From: Deltaproteobacteria bacterium
GTDB taxonomy: Bacteria; Desulfobacterota; Binatia; Binatales; Binataceae
Direction: 5' to 3'
DNA: 7,003 nucleotides
NCBI GenBank assembly: GCA_021780585.1
Contig: JAJXYM010000325.1
Span: 1 to 7,003, forward strand
In this document: piece by piece, positions 5,161 to 7,003 of the stretch
How positions within the stretch are numbered: the first letter of the stretch is position 1
Layout: the number at the start of each line of letters is the position of its first letter
Program-made: the position numbers and the translations under genes
Notes under the pieces: generated by a model
The model's database searches: none
Seen by the model: the letters and a program-made list of their open reading frames with translations, nothing else
Told to the model about the DNA's origin: nothing

Positions 5161-6489
5161 ATGCAGATCGGATATTTCACCGAACGGCCCTATCGCTGGC
5201 TGCCCGAAGAGGAACTGCTCAGGAATCGCGCGTTCTTCGCCGTATCCAATAAATTCTTCGACCGCGAGAAAGCGGCCGACGACTACAACTATTATCTCGA
5301 CGAATACTGCTACGCCGAAGACCTTGGATTCGACGTACTCGCGCTCAACGAGCACCACGGCAATCCCATCTGCATGGGGTCGGTGATGAACGTCGAGGCC
5401 GCCGTGCTCGCCTATCGCACCAAGCGCGCACGACTCGTGCTGATTGGCAACCCATTGCCGGTGATCAAGCATCCGTTGCGGATGGCCGAGGAGCTGGCCG
5501 AGATCGATCTCATTTCGCGCGGGCGTCTGGTGACCGGCTGGGTGCGCGGCGCCGGTTCCGAGCAGTTCTTCAACAACGCGAATCCGGCCTACAACCGCGA
5601 AATGTTCAATGAGGCCCACGACTTCATCGTGCAGGCGTGGACACGCCCGGGTCCGTGGCGCTATGAGGGCAAACATTTCCATTATCGGCACGTCAATCCG
5701 TGGGCGCTGCCCTATCAGCGCCCCCATCCGCCGATGTGGATTCCGGGGACGCTCAGTCCTGAAACCGTGCAATGGTGCGCCGAGCATCGCTATCCGTATA
5801 TCGGGCTGGGCACCCAGCTCGCGCCGACTTGCGACCTGTGGGACTTTTACGCTGACGAAGCCGCCCGGCATGGCTATCAGGCCGGCCCGGAGAACTTCGG
5901 GTACATGATCGCGACCGCGCTCGGCGAAACCGAGGAGCAGGCCCAGCAGGTGGCGGAAGGCTTCGTCTATGGCGGCGGTCAGAACGCCTTCTCCGCGCCG
6001 CAATTCACCATGCCGCCGGGTTATAACTCGAAGGCCGCGATCCGGGTGATGGCCAAAACGCAGACCAGCGCCTGGCTCGGCATCAGCGGCGAGAAGATCA
6101 AGGAGCAGATGCAGGACGGCGATACCGGCGCGATCGATTACGACGATATCCGCCGCAAGCTGCGCGCCGCGTTGCTCCGCGGGCAAAAGAATTTGCAGGT
6201 CATTGTCGGCACGCCCAAGACCATCATTCCGAAGATCAAAACGATCATGACCGTACTGCGCACCGGCATCTTCATCATCCTCAGCATCCAGGGCCAGGCC
6301 GGCAATGACGAGCGCCGAACCAGCATGAGATTGTTCGCGCAGGAGGTGATGCCGGCGCTCAAGGAGCATGCCAGAGCGATCGGCCTGCCCGACCCGTTCG
6401 AGCGCACGCCCGGGTCCGTCAAGCTGGCGCCGGGCGCGCAGCGGGCGCCTGTGGTCGATCGCGGTCCGCTCGCCAGCCTGGGAATCTAG
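5161..6489 (+). CDS. Luciferase-like (LLM class) flavin-dependent oxidoreductase
   Basis: This 442-residue protein has the bacterial-luciferase fold pattern. The N-terminal strand QIGYF is followed by LALNEHHG (60-67), the common [ND/A]EHH element of the family. NPLPVIKHPLRMAEELAEIDLISRGRLVTGWVRG (97-130) is read as the flavin-site and S-x-GR region, and RPHPPMWIPGT (187-197) as the usual PPI/PMW turn. VGTPKTIIPKI (349-359) matches the C-terminal GTP element. It is a soluble (alpha/beta)8 enzyme, expected to use reduced FMN or F420; the substrate cannot be told. A proline/alanine-rich tail (about 412-442) lies beyond the conserved part. The ATG at 5161 starts directly at family-like sequence, although only a weak AAG precedes it by 8 bases, so a leaderless or weakly initiated start is possible. 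It stands alone after the non-coding region and is convergent with the phosphofructokinase. Confidence 0.92.
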   Translation: MQIGYFTERPYRWLPEEELLRNRAFFAVSNKFFDREKAADDYNYYLDEYCYAEDLGFDVLALNEHHGNPICMGSVMNVEAAVLAYRTKRARLVLIGNPLPVIKHPLRMAEELAEIDLISRGRLVTGWVRGAGSEQFFNNANPAYNREMFNEAHDFIVQAWTRPGPWRYEGKHFHYRHVNPWALPYQRPHPPMWIPGTLSPETVQWCAEHRYPYIGLGTQLAPTCDLWDFYADEAARHGYQAGPENFGYMIATALGETEEQAQQVAEGFVYGGGQNAFSAPQFTMPPGYNSKAAIRVMAKTQTSAWLGISGEKIKEQMQDGDTGAIDYDDIRRKLRAALLRGQKNLQVIVGTPKTIIPKIKTIMTVLRTGIFIILSIQGQAGNDERRTSMRLFAQEVMPALKEHARAIGLPDPFERTPGSVKLAPGAQRAPVVDRGPLASLGI

Positions 6490-6562
6490 GGTAACGTCGC
6501 GAAAACAGGCGCGGCGGCGCGGATGCCGCGTTCGATCCGATTGGCCGTTTAGGTCCAGCGCG

Positions 6563-6590
6563 GGCCGGCGCGTGATTAATTCATCCGGCC
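6563..6590. terminator. Possible bidirectional terminator hairpin
   Basis: GGCCGG (6563-6568) and CCGGCC (6585-6590) flank an AT-rich loop containing GATTAATTCAT, within the 117-base gap between two convergent genes. There is no proper T-run, so the call rests mainly on position. Confidence 0.25.
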
Positions 6591-6606
6591 GGCGCGGCGG
6601 CGCACA

Positions 6607-7003
6607 TTACATCGCGGTGGCGGTGACGGCGGGGAGGAAGCGGTTGCGGAAATCCTCGGCCGCCATCCGGGTGTAGACCGCGATCCGCGACAGCGCCGGC
6701 TCCTGCAGATCGCGCGGCTCCAGCCGAATCATGTACGAACGAGCGACCCGGTATGACTCCGTCGTCACGTCGACCATCCGCACCCGGATTCGCCCGGTCT
6801 CGGGATCGAGCAACTGCGGCAGTTCGACCGGCGTGACCCGGCCGCCGGTAATCGCGATCAGCGCGCCCGAACCGCCCTCGATCAGGTAGCGCACCGCGCC
6901 GTAGCCGAGCGTGCGGGTGTATTCGGTGTCGAACGGCACCGGCTTGGCGCATCGCAGTTCGTAGCCGATATCCTTGGCGACGACGTTGGCCGCGACTCCG
7001 ACC
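6607..7003 (-). CDS. Phosphofructokinase family protein, C-terminal 131 residues (5' end beyond the window)
   Basis: The minus-strand frame runs from the right edge to a TAA at 6607-6609. The visible 131 residues begin VGVAANVVAKDIGYELRC and include PVPFDTEYTRTLGYGAVRYL, GGSGALIAITGG and LLDPETGRIRVRMVDVTTES-type sequence, which I recognise as the C-terminal third of a long 6-phosphofructokinase clade (ATP- or PPi-dependent). The PFD-x-EY-x3-LGY segment is near the sugar-phosphate site and the subunit interface. The enzyme phosphorylates fructose 6-phosphate in glycolysis; PPi-dependent forms also work in reverse. The phosphoryl-donor motif (GGDD versus GGDG type) lies upstream, outside the window, so the donor is unknown. 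The GTG at 6939 is internal: homologous sequence continues before it. It is convergent with the oxidoreductase gene. Confidence 0.85.
   Translation of the reverse strand, partial: VGVAANVVAKDIGYELRCAKPVPFDTEYTRTLGYGAVRYLIEGGSGALIAITGGRVTPVELPQLLDPETGRIRVRMVDVTTESYRVARSYMIRLEPRDLQEPALSRIAVYTRMAAEDFRNRFLPAVTATAM

Overview
The window is strongly G+C-rich bacterial chromosomal DNA. It holds ordinary core and housekeeping genes on both strands and no complete mobile element or phage module. The organism is probably an uncultured soil or sediment bacterium of a deltaproteobacterial, Binatota-like or Rokubacteria-like type. That placement is an impression from high G+C, a luciferase-family flavin enzyme and an encoded-CCA tRNA-Glu, and no single marker proves it.

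Layout. Bases 1-2174 (minus) carry an ABC-F ATPase. Ten bases after its stop begins an aminoglycoside-phosphotransferase-fold kinase that runs off the left edge and is recognised from its GDAS-x-RR motif. A divergent intergenic region (2175-2401) has an AT-rich island with a TTGACA box and a small palindrome ahead of a two-CBS-domain protein (2402-2842, plus). Convergent with it is a JAMM/M67 metallopeptidase (2870-3343, minus). A 120-bp divergent spacer leads to a dihydroorotate-dehydrogenase-like flavoprotein (3464-4306, plus) that keeps the FMN-binding motifs but lacks the expected catalytic cysteine. Then come tRNA-Glu(UUC) (4549-4626), a 534-bp gene-free stretch with several inverted repeats and one solitary type I-E-like CRISPR repeat, a luciferase-like flavin-dependent oxidoreductase (5161-6489, plus), and the C-terminal part of a phosphofructokinase (6607 to the right edge, minus).

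How the genes relate. Only the ABC-F/kinase pair looks like an operon: the Shine-Dalgarno sequence of the kinase overlaps the ABC-F stop codon. The other genes alternate strands and are probably separate transcription units. No clear new multi-gene system is visible. The items most worth a second look are the DHODH-like protein without its catalytic Cys, the stray CRISPR-type repeat and neighbouring hairpins behind the tRNA, and the possible operator ahead of the CBS gene.
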